A program made the position numbers and the translations under genes. A stretch of 64,000 nt of DNA, from positions 10,842,846 to 10,906,845 of the forward strand of contig CM018041.1 in assembly GCA_008638375.1 (NCBI GenBank). Direction: 5' to 3'. Within the stretch, counting starts at the first letter, position 1; every line of letters begins with the position of its first letter. Below are positions 1 to 13,700 of the stretch, in pieces. A model generated the notes under the pieces. It had not been told where the DNA came from. It saw only the letters and a list, made by a program, of their open reading frames with translations, and did no database searches. Source of the DNA: Nyssa sinensis (taxonomy: Eukaryota > Streptophyta > Magnoliopsida > Cornales > Nyssaceae).

Positions 1-14
1 TAAATAGATGTACT

Positions 15-852
15 ATCCACTGAAAGCAACAAAAAGGGGACAAAATGCTATCCACAAATCTGCGAAAATTCAACATGCATTGTATTACATTGTCCATGTA
101 CTATAATAGTGATATATAGCAAAAAAAACCAACATACAACATCTTATTCCATTTTCCCTTTTTTTTAATATCTTGGGTTTCTGCTACGGATGGATTATCT
201 TTTGGGTTTACTTAGTTTGGGTACTAATTTATTTGTTTGCTAATTAAACATCCATAATCCATTATAGTTCTTCTAAACTTTGTTTAACTGTTGATAAATA
301 TTGAGAGAGCATTTGAGGAATTGCACAAGAAATTTGCAAAGATATTTAAAACTTGATTAAAATTAGATCATATACTTCATGTGCCATTTCTATAAATATG
401 TATATTGTATTATACAATATCTTTTTTATTTTGGAGGTTCACGGTTTCTTAGCTAGCTGTATGAAGAATACTTGAGTTTTCTCTTTTGTTTTTTTCTTTT
501 TTATATATAGTAATTTGAATTTTATTTGATACATTGTGTATGTAATATGTGAAATTAATATTTTAATGTAATGTAAATTATTATTTAATGCAACTGTTAA
601 AATGCATTGTGAATTATTTCTACTAGCAAGTTATATTAACAGAGGGAAAATATTGTGAAACAAATACATACTCGGTTCAAAAGATAAGAGGCAAGGAGAA
701 GAACCTATCATGAGTTGTTTACCATCATGTACAGAAATAAATTGAAACTAATAAGTTTTATTAACAGTCACAAGTACCTTTAATGACCACATCACAATTC
801 TAAAGATAAATTTCAGGGAATAACATTTTTCAAACTAAAAGTCTGTTTAAGA
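15..852. repeat. Left arm of a long-range duplication
   Basis: AT-rich non-coding DNA that matches 57684-58719 nearly base for base, in the same orientation, for example through the shared stretch beginning ATCCACTGAAAGC and the one ending GTCTGTTTAAGA. The left arm lacks about 200 bp present in the right arm (about 57742-57944) and has a small indel near 340. Identity outside the gap is high, so the event looks fairly recent. The right arm continues upstream of 57684 into sequence that lies outside the window on the left side. No coding capacity is seen. Confidence 0.9.
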
Positions 853-1486
853 AAAGTTAGAATTCATTTAATAGAGTAAAAGTATTGAAATTTGCAAAAC
901 TTGAATAAAATTAAATAAAAAAAAAATTAATTTTTTTCAAAAATCAAATAAGTTAATGAGAGTGAACCATTCTGACACATATAGAGACTAAAAAGTTTAT
1001 TTATTTATAAAGAACCAAAAAATGCATCATCTTTTCCTTCACATGTACTGAATGTTAGAGCACCCAAAAATCTTGTGGTATGATGCATCTCTTTTGATTT
1101 TCTTCTCTCTCTCACAAGACCTTGTATTGACACCGAGAACTTACCTTTTATATGCCTACAAATATGTCTATATTCTTATCCTTTGTGAGAAATTGACGTT
1201 TGAACTCGTACATTGTCAGTTCCAAATCCTTTAGTACCAAATTAAGATACATCTATTTATGTATCAGATGAAAATATAATTTGGGGGGCTGTTTTCTGTC
1301 CTTGTTTCCTCTGTCATTAATGACCTTGGCGATAGCTTTTATGGGTTTCATTTAATAGACAACGAACAAATAAGTAGATGATTTGAGTACAATGCTTAAT
1401 TATTAGAGTAGACTTTGAACATGTGACTTTGTCTTCAAGAATGGGATATTGAGACACAAACTGAATTTACATGATGAGTGGGAGGT

Positions 1487-1540
<54 letters not shown>

Positions 1541-2528
1541 TGTCCTACGTAAATACATATATCAACGATGTTCACTGAACACATCAATGGTGAAGATTCA
1601 AGAATGAGGATTATCGGCATATTTCTATGAATTAATTAATAAATAAATGGTAGCATGAAATAATTATTTTAATAAAAAAAAAAATACAAAGAAGGAAAAT
1701 AATGTTACTTACCAACACATTTCGTGATTTCCACACCCTTGTAGAAAAGGAAGTATATAAATCTGGAACTTTGAAAAGGCAATGTTGTCCTCCTTCCTAT
1801 GTTATATTTAGAAAATATCAAAATGACGTGAAAACACTATGATATGTATTGAAATTTTAATGACCACATCACAATTCTAAACATAAATTTCAGGGAATAA
1901 CATTTTTCAAACTAAAAGTCTGTTTAAGAAAACTTAGAATTCATTTAATAGAATAAAAGTATTGAAATTTGCAAAACTTGAATAAAATTAGATAAAAAAA
2001 AAATTAATTTTTTTCAAAAATGAAATAAGTTAATGAGAGTGAACCATTCTTACACATATAGAGACTAAAAAGTTTATTTATTTATTTATTTATAAAGAAT
2101 CAAATAATGCATCTTCTTTTCCTTCACATGTACTGAATGTTAGAGCACCCAAAAATCTTGTAGTATGATGTATCTCTTTTGATTTTCTTCTCTCTAGTTG
2201 TGCTATTTCTGAATACTGAGGTTAGGTCCAACCTGTCTCTCATAAGACCTTGTATTAACACTGCGACCTCACCTTTTATATGCCTACAAATATGTCTATA
2301 TATTCTTATCCTTTGTGAGAAATTGACATTTGAACTCTTACATTGTCAATTCCAAATCCTTTAGTACCAAATTAAGATACATCTATTTATGTATCATATG
2401 AAAATATAGTTTGGGGGGCTGTTTTCTGTCCTTGTTTCCTCTGCCATTAATGACCTTGAACATGTGTCTTTGTCTTCAAGAATGAGATGTTGAGACACAA
2501 ACTAAATTTACAGTGATGAGTGGGAGGT

Positions 2529-2564
<36 letters not shown>

Positions 2565-2887
2565 GGAGAGAGAAAGGTTGTCCTAAGTATATACATATAT
2601 CAACGATGTTCACTGAACACATCAATGGTCAAGATTCAAGAAGGAGGATTATTGGTGTATTTCTATGAATTAATAAATAAATGGTAACATGAACTAATTA
2701 TTTTAATAAAAAAAACAAAATACAAAGAAGGAAAATAATGTTACTTACCAACACATTTCGTGATTTCCATACCCTTGTAGAAAAGGAAGGATATAAATCT
2801 GGAACTTTGAAAAGGCAATGCTGTCCTCCTTCCTATGTTATATTTAGAAAATATCAAAATGACGTGAAAACACTATGATATGTATTT
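781..2887. repeat. Two-copy tandem duplication, unit about 1.05 kb
   Basis: Copy 1 is 781-1858 and copy 2 is 1859 to about 2887. Both start TAATGACCACATCACAATTC and end with GATATGTATT. Each contains the same compound (TG)n(AG)n microsatellite (1489-1538 and 2529-2566). Differences are point changes and small indels: copy 1 has a longer AG tract, and copy 2 lacks about 60 bp near 1340-1410 but has extra sequence near 2205-2245. The first 70 bp of the unit recur at 58645-58719, so the tandem copying happened at the edge of the long-range duplication. Short open frames here are not supported as genes. Confidence 0.9.
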
Positions 2888-3377
2888 CCAAGCTAAAATT
2901 GGGTTGCTTTTATGAATTCTTTAATCAGTGTTCTAGTAAGCTTTTGATACCCATAATCATGCCTTCCCCTGGGATCCAATATTTTTTAGTTGGTAAAGAC
3001 CTCTCCATCGTTTCACTCATAACCACTTTGATTGCATGCATACTGTACGTATAATACATATGATGTACAGGGAAAAATATGTGTATTGCAAAGTAGAAAA
3101 TGAGAAAAAAAACAATATTAAGGAATAATAGATATATAGAGTCATAATGGCTAAGAGGGTGTTGTGTGTGCGTGTGTGTGTGTGTGCAAGAGAGAGAGTC
3201 TTTTAAACATAGTTATCATAATTGGACTGGATCATGAATTAGTAAAAAAGTCTCTCAATCAATTTTATAATTAATATATTAAAAATTAAAAAAATAATAA
3301 AAAATATTTTTTTTTATTATGTAATGATAAATAACAAAATATATACATAATCAATGAAATTATTTTAATGTATAAGT

Positions 3378-3408
<31 letters not shown>

Positions 3409-3928
3409 ATGTACAATAAAAATACACACAATAATATTTTATTTTATTTTAAATTTTACCATCAATAATGCTAGTGACACCACTTTGTGTACTATTTTTG
3501 AACACTATTTTTTTCCATGAAATGAATTTCATTTATGATTTTAATTATTTTTTATTTTTTATTTTTTAATAAAAATAATAAATTAATCGCATCGATCCAT
3601 TTAATATGAGTTGTTGAAAACCTACATTTAATGATGAAGTCTGATTATTGTCATTCATAGCAAATTTTGAACAGTGGTATAAGTGGCATGTGAGCAAACC
3701 AATGCATTAATCAACTTCCCTTTCCATGATGGATTTCATTATTTCCACCAAAGCTGCTAATTGCTGCCAGTATTTTACTCCAAAAGATTTCAATGATGGT
3801 CGCGAGTCAAAATTTTAATCAAAAAGTCAAATAAGTTGTAGCGAATTGCGACACACTGAATCTGAACCCAAGCTCCTCTTGTCTTTTCAAGATTAGCAGA
3901 ATTGATACATTGGTAGGCTTTGCATATG

Positions 3929-3980
<52 letters not shown>

Positions 3981-5319
3981 AGACACACAAACAGACATAC
4001 AACATAAACAAACACGCGCGCACACACCACATAGAGAATGGTCACTCTGCTTTTTTCCTCCATGTCTCCTCACCACCTTCCTTCATCTCTGATATAATCA
4101 CTCTCACCAAGGCATCTCCACCATCACCACCTCAGACCAGCTAAAGAGATCACTACTGCTACCTTGCTTGCTGCCATCAACAGGTAATCGGAAAAACGCA
4201 TTACAACGCGAATCAACTACTGACACTAATTAGACACATACTAAACCCCTCCATGTACATAAACAGGCTTCGCCGATCACCAGTGAAGGTGGCAACAACT
4301 CTTCATAATCGCCCATCTCCACCAACGTCGGAACAACAGCCGCAGGCTCATCGACTTGGCTGCAAACCCCACATCCGTCCAACCTGCCAACAGCCGTGCA
4401 CTTCCGATAACCCACCAGCTAACGGTACTCTCATCTCTCTCTACAACTATCCCTCACTAATCCTCTTTGTAGACGCCACATATTCACACACATAAAACAC
4501 ATATGTATACACACATACAAACACACACAGTTAACACGCACACCGAGAATGGGCTAACTTTCGGTATACCAAATTATATTGAGGATTAATTATATCGTAA
4601 ACGTTTGAATGTATATAAAACAGTATTTTAATCCTGATTGATTTAAACTAAAGATAAATTAATTTAAATAAATACAACTTGGACTCCCGGACTTAATATG
4701 GAAACATATAAATACAACGTTGACTCCCAGACCGTGTAGTCATTCTACGCTGAGAAAATTCTTAAATTCAAGCATCGACTGGTTCACTCTTTCTCAGCCT
4801 CGATCGCACCTTTTTCCTAGCTGATTTTGAGTTGAATCTGTCATTTGCATTGTTACTTTTCTTCCTCCCTTCTTGAAAATTGTCATACGTGAAAAATCTT
4901 TCTGCCTTACCTCAATCAATCCCAGCAACTACAGACACATTCAATTACAGAGTTCAAAATACTTTTCTTGGTGGCTTGCATCCTCTGTCTCCTGGTATTC
5001 GTTTCTCTATAAACAATTAGATGCAGTTCTTAACCCCCTTGAGTTTATCATGTGCTTGCTTTACAGTGTTTTCCCTACCTTTTTCTCTTCTTACTTACTC
5101 CCTCTATTTTCTGTATTAGTGTATACAGAAAATATCGTGACAGAGGATGCCTCTAAACAAAAACCTTGACCTTAAACCTTCTAAACAAAAGAGTACCCAA
5201 CCCCTAAACAAAAACCTTAACCCCAAACCTTTAAAACAAAATAGCCAAACCAATAGCAAAAAGAAGGGCAAAAACGAAAAGTCCTCTAGTGGAATTGCTT
5301 AAAAAAGCAGGAAGGGGAA
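2888..5319. other. Intergenic stretch with microsatellites, no gene recognised
   Basis: AT-rich DNA with a GT tract near 3165-3186, a TA tract at 3378-3404 and a TA-then-CA tract at 3931-3980. The part at 4090-4500 is more GC-rich and has short open frames on both strands, including an 80-codon one at 4253-4495. These have no domain, no recognisable relative and no consistent splice context. The stretch at 4540-5300 may hold the remains of the 5' end of the LINE that follows, but I could not identify an ORF1 protein. Confidence 0.5.
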
Positions 5320-8010
5320 ATCACCACACACAAACCTAATGATTTTATAGCATGCTGGAATTTAAAGGGCCTAATTGATCCCCTTAAGCAAAAAGAAGTT
5401 AGATAGTTAGTGATAGATCACTAACTTTCCCTAGTGTGTTTAGTTGAAATTAAAGTTAGAGACTACAATTTTGATATTGTCTTCAAAAATTATTTTGGTA
5501 ATTGGGCTCATAGTCATAACACTCCTACTAATGGAGTTGGTAGGATATGGATTGCTTGGAACAACAATGTTGTGCAAGCCTCCATTATTTATTTCACTAA
5601 CTGGCGATGCCTTTGCTTTCTTGATTTCAAAGTTGGCCTGAAAGGTTGTTATATGTCCTTTATAAATGGTCATAGTGACCATGATAGTAGGAGATAGACG
5701 ATGAGGGAATGGTATCAACATAACAACTGCAGAGGATTGAATGCCTGTATTTTTTTATATTGGCATTAAGGAGTTAAAACCCTTGGAGAAACGTTTATTT
5801 GGGACAACAAAAGGCATGATGGTGCCAACATCCAAAGTAAACTTGGCAGGATTCTTGTGAATCACCAATAGAAGGAAAAATTCCCTCAAACAGAGGTCAT
5901 ATATGCTCTTCCTGGCCTCTCAGACCACAACTCTAGTATTATCACCATCATTCCAGATAGAAGGTAGGGGCGAAAACCATTTAGATTTTACAATTATTGG
6001 ATGAAACAAGCTACATGTAAAGACGATATTCTCCAAGCCTGGGCCATTACTATAGAAGGCAGTCCCATGTTCAGAGTTTCCTTCAAGTTGACGATACTCA
6101 AATCCAAACTCAAAGATCTCAACAAGAATTTTTATAGTGAAATTTCCAATAGAGTCACTGAAGTTAAATTTCTTCTCTTATCTACTCAAAGGAAACTACA
6201 GCTTGATCCTACCAACAACAACTTAAGAACTTTGGAAAAGGACCATACTCTTAAATATGTTGAACTAAGCTCAACAGAAGAAAGCTTTTATAAGCAAAAA
6301 TCATGCACTACGTGGCTGCAATTTGGAGATTCCAATACTCCATTTCCACAGAAAGGTTAATTGTAACAGAAATAGAGATGAAATTCTTTCCTTGATTAAT
6401 AAAGATGGGACATTGCTTCTAGACGACCCAGAAGTGGTGGGAGAAGTTGTAGGCTATTTCCAAAACCTCTTTGGTACCTCCACTTCCCCTCCTATTGACC
6501 TAGCTAACAGATCCTGCACCAATCTTTCCAATTTCACCCAAAATGTCAAGAGCTTAAAATCTCTCACCTCCCTTATGCTGATAACCTTTTCATGCTCTGT
6601 GCAACCAACTTTTCCTCTATTTAGACCATAAAAATCTTTCTTGATGAATTCTATAAATGGTTAGGCCTTAAACCAAACCTCTTCAAAATCCAAATCTTTA
6701 TAACAGGGACAACAACTCATATTAAAGACCAAATCACCAATTGCTTGGGTATTCATGAAGGCTCTAGTTCCTTTAATAACTTCAAAGCTATACAAAGAAG
6801 ATTGTAGAGTCCTAATTGATAAAATTGTAGTTACAGTTAAAAATTGGTCCTCTAAAGTCCTATCTTATGTTGGCAAGCTTCAACTCATCTCTTCAGTTCT
6901 TCTAAGCATCTAACTATATTAGAGTAACATATTCATTATCCCTAAAGGTATGTTGAGATCTATAGAAGGCATTCTAAGTGCTTCTTATGGACTGGCCCAG
7001 AATTAAACCATAATGAATCTAAAGTTTCCTGGGAGACAATATGCACCCTTAAGTAGGAGGGTGGCATTGGTATCAATAGAATATATGATTGAAACAAGGC
7101 CCTAATGTTTAGACGCCTTTGGAATCTCATTATAGATCATAATAGTCTTTGGATCCAATGACATCACACATTCTTTTTTATTAAACAAAATAGCATTTGG
7201 TCTCTAACTATTCCTAGGGATTGCTTATGAACCTGGAGGAAGCACTTTAGCCTCAAAAGTGATTTTAAAGCTTGCTTGAAGTACATAGTTGAGCAATTTT
7301 CTTAGCACCCTGCAGGTGCCCTTCTTGATAGGTTTGGTTTTAGACTCCTTAGAAGCCTTGGGAGCTCTCATTCAGCTAAACTTAGCTCTTTTATGGATAA
7401 CACAAATAGGAAATGGCCTAGTACCCTCTTTGTTTCAGTTTCAAAATTTAAGAGACTCTCTCCTTCCATTCTTCTTCCCAATCCCTCAAATCATTATACC
7501 ATCACTTGGTCATTAACCTACCAATAGTCTTTATTCCTCTAACTATGCTTGGCAATCCTTAAGAGGTCATTTCCTCTATTGATTGGCATAACATTGTATG
7601 GTTTGTAGGAAATGTCCCTAGATATTCCTTTATCCTTTGGCTTTTGTGCAAGGGGGAAGCTCCCGACCAGAGACAAATTGTTATCATGGGGTATTTCAAC
7701 ATCTCCCTTATGTTTTCTCTGTTTGGGTGCTCATGAAAGTAGTAGCCACTTGTTCTTCTCTTGCCCATATTTCCAGTAAGTCTAGAAACAAATTCTTCAC
7801 CACAACCTTGTCAAAAAGACTGCTACTTCATGGATGATGAGCTACATTGGGCCACTGATCAGATGAAAGGAAATGATTTTGCCAAGAAAATTCTTAAGTT
7901 GAGCTTAGCTACGATTGTTTACCACTTATGGTAGGAAAGAAATGATCTTCTACAGAGGAACAAAAGCCTTGATCACCATCGCAACAAATTGTCTATGTAT
8001 TTATGCTTAA
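5320..8010 (+). mobile_element. Decayed LINE (L1-type non-LTR retrotransposon)
   Basis: Conceptual translation in shifting frames gives the parts of a plant LINE ORF2 in the right order. An endonuclease-like start with the words CWNLKGLIDPLKQKEV and CLVEIKVRDYNFD lies at about 5342-5960. A linker follows that runs to TTWLQFGDSNT near 6350. The reverse-transcriptase box appears as YADNLF at 6574-6591 (normally YADD). A zf-RVT-like domain with FCARGKLPTRDKLLSWG and CFLCLGAHESSSHLFF lies at about 7640-7780. There are many stops and frameshifts. Only about 220 bp separate the linker from the YADN box, so the core of the reverse transcriptase, where the first catalytic aspartate should sit, is deleted. 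The element cannot be active. Family knowledge: these proteins nick target DNA and prime reverse transcription there. Confidence 0.8.
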
Positions 8011-9051
8011 TGTCTCTTCTTAGAGGGTAATGCCTAATAGCTTCCACAACTGAGAGATCAGCATGCATTGGAATCTCTCAAGAGCTATCTATACTTCTAG
8101 TTAGCTGTCTTTTGCCCTACTTTTTTATGTTTCTATTATGATTTTCTCTATTGTCTTCCTTTGTAGTTGGTCTTTTTGCTCTGTAGTTTTCTCTTTGTTC
8201 TTTGGACTTTGCCATTTTTAATAAATTGCTTACTTACCCCCCTCCCCCCAAAACAACTCTATCACGAGTCTGGAGAGGGGTTATGAAAAATTTCTTGATA
8301 ATAACAATCTTAATAAAGCTACATGTAAGGATGAGCAAATCAATGAGGGGACTAGGGAGAAATTTAGCACGAACTAGGTCTACTGACCTGGTTCATGAAC
8401 CCAATAAATGACATCCTGCCATGTGGTAGGATTTTATTTTTTCGTTTCTTAAAAGTGAAACATCTTGTCCAAATGGCAGGATATTATTGGTCAGGTCCAT
8501 TGACTCTGTCTATGCAAAAACTTCTCGAGCTATCTATGAAGTTAAGCTCAAGGTCTCTTCTTGAAAGGTATTGCCTAATAGTTTCCACAACTAGGAGATC
8601 AACATGCATTGGAATCTCCAAATAGCCATCTTTACTTTTAATTAGCTTTCTTTTGCTTTGCTTTTTTTATGCTACTACTATGTTTTTCTCTATTGTCTTC
8701 CTTAGTAGTTTTTTTTTTTTTGCTTTTCTTTGTTCCTTGGGCTTTGCCCTTTCTACTAAGTTGCTTACTTACCCCCCCAAAAAAAAACTCCATCACGAGT
8801 TTGGAGAGGGGTTATGAAAAGACTTTTTATAGTAGCAATCTTAACAAAGCTACATGCAGGGATGACAAAATAAGTGATAAAGGGAGAAGACTAGGGAGAA
8901 ATTTTAGCACGAACTAGGTCTACTGACCTGGTTCATGAACCAAACAAATGACATCCTGCCATGTGGGAGGATGTTATTTTTTTGCTTCTTAAAAGTAAAT
9001 CATCATGTCCAAATGGCAAGATGTTATTGGTCAGGTCCATGCAAAACTTCT
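8008..9051 (+). repeat. Tandem-duplicated 3' region of the LINE
   Basis: Copy 1 (about 8008-8525) and copy 2 (about 8551-9051) share a string of landmarks 543-546 bp apart. These include TCTCTTCTT followed by GCCTAATAG, the poly-C stretch before AACTC and ATCACGAGT, and CTGACCTGGTTCATGAAC. The copies differ by scattered substitutions and indels, so the duplication is old. The first copy runs directly on from the end of the zf-RVT-like coding remnant. Open frames in it are not conserved between the two copies and are not genes. Confidence 0.75.
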
Positions 9052-10735
9052 TGGGGACTAGGGGGCCATGACACTCCACAAAATTTAAAAAACTTTATTT
9101 TATTACAACTTATTGTGTTAGAATTGTTTTAAAAATTAGAACTTGCCCGCACCCCCATTTTTTTAATATATTTATAAGAGACTCCTAAAATTTTAATACC
9201 TACGCTTTCATCCCTCATAACTATAATTTATGTATCCATCATTGGAAAAAATACCCCACCCACCCCTATTGGGATAGGAATGGATGAGGGTTAATTGGGG
9301 GCAAGGTAGGTCAGAGGAGAAATAATAAAGCCGAACGTGGGTTCGGGGCAATTTAGGGAAACCCCGATACTTACCACATATATTTTCATAATATCTTAAA
9401 TAGCAAACTTATATATATAACCTTAGGGTTTCAATTAATTTATATTTATACAACTTTTTATTATATGATCATATAATATTGTACATTTATGATTAAATTA
9501 GAGGGGTGGGGCCGGATTGAGGAATATCAACGTGATCGGGATTGGTATATACTTCTAGATTGAACAAGGCAGGGGCGGGGATGGTCAACAAAATTAGACT
9601 TGGGTTAGGAACCCCGCTTCGAAGCTGCCATGTTACCATCACTAGCTACATGCAAAGGCATATTTCATAAAGCTTTGAAATTTAATCTCACATGTTTTCT
9701 ATTTATTTATTTTTAATGATTCTACTTGGCAACACAAAATTTAATGAAAGAAAAAAAGAAGATAATGTAAATGAAATTACTTTTTTTTAGTTAATTAACT
9801 TATAAATTAAGAGCAAAAGAGAATAGCGTGAAACTTTTAGTTCTACACATTCTATGTTGTCGATAAATTATCTTGATAAGAGTGATGTTACATGTAATGA
9901 ATTTTCTTATTCTTAAACACAAGTTAATGGGGTCTAATACAATAAATATATTTTGAACCACTTGCTCGTATCCAAAAGTAAGAAAATTTATTGAAAAAAT
10001 CTGTTATACGTACCATTTGCCTATATACAATTTTTGGGAATTTTAATTACTGGATTATATTGGGATGAAGATGAAGACGTGGGGTTGTGTTTTTAAATCT
10101 TATTTGCCTTTTTTCTAGAAAAAACAAAGAGACAATGTAGGAGAAATTGGTTTTGGAAATTCATGGAACAAAGGAAAAGTAGAAACGGAGTGGATGGTGG
10201 TGTCACGCATGCATCCCTTTTTTTTTATACAATTTTTTGGAATTTTATTACTGAAATACATTGCAATACTCTTAGTAGATAGATGTCTCATTCAAAATTA
10301 TTATCCAGTATTTCAATGAGTGTTTTACTTTTTTTTAATGGAAAAGTGGCCCTGGAGAATGTGTTTTACAAATTGAGACGTGTGTTGTTGGAAACCTAAA
10401 AACCACAAACCAACTTTTGTTTTGGCTATTTTTACCATTGCTTTGGCACCAAACCAACTTAAATGGGTGAACTAAAAATATTATTTTTTAATTGGAATTT
10501 TCTTGAACCATGTTGCTCCTTTTGTTAATGGCATTTCACCATTAATGGCTACTTGCTTTATATTTTTAAAAATCTCCCCTTTCTAAGCTTCTGGAATAGG
10601 TTTGTGAGGTTGATAAGGCATTAGGCGACGCTATGATCTTTTGATTTTTAGTCTGTTCTAACTTTGATCAGAACAAAACTCTTATCTTAAATAAAATACA
10701 ATTATTTGAAATACCTTGCATATATTTTTCTACAG
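9052..10735. other. AT-rich spacer upstream of the WD40 gene, with a G-rich MITE-like patch
   Basis: No coding sequence recognised. At about 9250-9640 there are scattered G-rich and C-rich blocks of opposite sense, such as TGGATGAGGGTTAATTGGGG and GGAACCCCGCTTCG, spaced by AT-rich DNA. This resembles an old non-autonomous DNA transposon, but I see no clear terminal repeats or target duplication. The remainder should contain the promoter and possibly 5' exons of the gene that starts at 10736. I could not identify a TATA box or exon with confidence. Confidence 0.4.
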
Positions 10736-13700
10736 ATGTCAATACTTTCTTTGGGCAATGAAAATGGAGATGTAGGTCTTTTCAATTTCACTACCAGAAC
10801 CATCACGAGGGAAAATTATGCAAACAATGTAAGCTTTGATTTAATTGAATAATCTAATGTGTTTTGTTAATCGTAACTCATTCTCATTTTACCTATTTGT
10901 CAAAACATGCAGGTGGTGAAGTGTCTGAAGTTTTCAACTGATGGTGCCAAGCTGTTTGCAGCCATCGGTAATATGGTTTATGAGGTGGAGACTGAAGACC
11001 TACATAAGGTATAAGACTTATTTATCCTATTATTGATAGAAAACTTCATGGAAAACTTAACATAAATATCATCAGTAATTCAAATTGATACATGAAAAGA
11101 ACATGAATTCCATAAGTACTTACCTTGACCCATGATACTATGAAATTACTTTGAGACAGAGTAGTCTTCACACAGGTGATCTTGATCTTTAATTTCTTTA
11201 TTTGTATAAGATCTTCATGTTGTGTAGTGTGGATCTTGATAAGTACTGAACACTAGTCCCCTACTTGCAGTTCACCCACTTAAACTATCATATTTCATTG
11301 TCTTCCATTTTAATCATAAGAGTACTAGCAAGAGATTTGTTAGTTCCCATGAATTATTCTTCAGCAGATTTCATATAGCCCATTGCATCTTCAAAATAAG
11401 GGATTGCTCCTCGAAATGCAGGCAAAATTGAGCTTCACATGATCATTAGACTTATGCGATTAAAGCGGTCCCATTTTTCATACATAGCCTTTTGTTCCTT
11501 GAAACTTTCATCACTATGCTTTACGGGTGCAAGCTTTCTTAATGCATAATCTAAGTCCATAATTCCTAGAACAATTCCAATTTGTTCCTTCCATTTCTGA
11601 AAATCCATTCCACTCAAAGCCTCAATACCAGACAAATAACTATTAATTATAGTAGGGTTCAATGTTGCAAAGACAGAAGTTTCCATCACACATCAACATA
11701 TAAGTAGGATAATTTCTAAGATGTCATGCATAACTAATAACATCACTATTTCCCACTAGAACACATTATGAGTTAGATACCATTAGATAATGAGAAACAC
11801 ATTATAGCATTGTTATCCTTTCATTGGGCCGAATAACAATATACATTAGTAACTTCTTCCAAATACGAGATGATCAATATAATAAGCATCATTAATAAAA
11901 TAAAATAAAATAATCATACAAAGGTTAATGAGTTTATCATAGTCGGGCTGAAAAAATCTATGTCCATACTTCTATTTTACTAAAACACGTGAGAAGTTCT
12001 TCACCGTTGGGTTGAAAAACTCTATTGGTATTTTAATTACATTAATCATCACAGTTGTTCAACCGTACATAACATTGATCTTTTGTTGGGATGATACTAC
12101 ATTGATTGAACTCATAAGGTATGTAACAAATAAACATAGTGCATATATCATTATTTTGATCATTACTTGTGTTACAATACTAATCAACAAAATATGGAGT
12201 AAAATACTATATCTCCCAAATTCATGTCTACCTACTTAGTGTACATTTATGTTGAGATACATTATGTATTTTCCAAAATCAGTGTATTGATACTTTGTCT
12301 TTTAGTCTTCCAAGGTGCATTCGTTAGTTGCCATTTATCAATATACTTTTAGTCTTCCATACAATATATATCAAGGTGCATTCATCAATTATCACCATTT
12401 AATTGTTGTACGTGAATCTTTCTTAAGGGGATTAATCTAGTATAAACATGCATAGGCCATATTAAGTGAATGAAAGCTAACAATTGTAACTCAATCCCTC
12501 ACTTCCTTAACATATAACTTCTATTTCAAACCTACAATCCACATCTAGCTTATATTTCATACTTACAATCAACTGTCACACTTTTTTGTTGTTAATTTTG
12601 ATTTAGTCTCTAATTATTTATTTGTCATGTTATCTTTAGGTTACCAGAGTTTATAAAGCACCTAGTGTGATCACTGACTTTTCTGTGCATTGGGAAGGGG
12701 GGCACAAACTTCTATACACATGTTCAGATCGCCTAATCCAGTTGTGGGATGCTCGGTACTCTGAATTTCAATTTAAAATTTTATTTGATTAATAGACTCT
12801 GTTTAATTATTATAATTTTCATCTTTTTTTCGTCTACTCAAGTATTATTTATATTTCAGGAATATTCAACCATATCGCACTTTTACGCATGGATTTAAAT
12901 TGAATTGTATTGACATTTTATCACAAGAGGTGAAATTTCTTTTTTCTTTGTTCTATCAAAATTAATAATATTTCTTATAAATGTTATGAAGTTCTATATG
13001 TGAAAGTCTTTTTATGTTCGTCATTTTTAAAATCTTTCAGCATGTGCTTGTGACTGGTGATTCAAGAGGATCTGTCCAGAGCTGGAATGTGAGAACAATG
13101 AGCCCGACATATGAATATGATTATGTATAATTCTTTCTTTCTATCACCTCTCTTTTGTTTGTCTAGATTTTACTTATTTATAATTATGCATGTTAATTTG
13201 AAGTTATCCTAAATTTATGAAATTCCAATGACAGAGACACATAAGTTCTGGCTTCAAGTCTATTGCTGTATGTCCTGGTGGTAGTTGGATCTGTGCACGA
13301 AACAACAGGGGATATGTTTTTAACTTCTCTTATGGGAATAAGGTAATTAACACATATTAAGAACTTAATCTATGTTCAAATGCTTGTAATTTAATAAAAA
13401 TGTCCTCACTTATAGCCTTTTTTTATTTCAGGAATATATACTTAAGCATCTAAACACTGATACTAAAGTTATTGTAGTGCCAAAATGCATTTTTCCACGC
13501 AATAGTTTGACAAGGTAAATTTGTTGAATGCCTTCTTTCTTTATTGATTTCAATCTAGGCCATGTCGTTTCTCACTAGAGTAGAAATCAATCCTCATTGC
13601 ACACTCAACTAGAAACAAACCTTCTGACCTACTTTTTGTTCATTTTGTCCCTATTTATTTTGGTGCCGTCTCTATCTTCTCATTTATTATTCTCTCAATT

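Noticed and set aside
3790..4092. Overlapping frames on both strands at a TA/CA repeat
   Set aside because: Tyr-Ile runs come from the microsatellite; no conserved sequence outside it.
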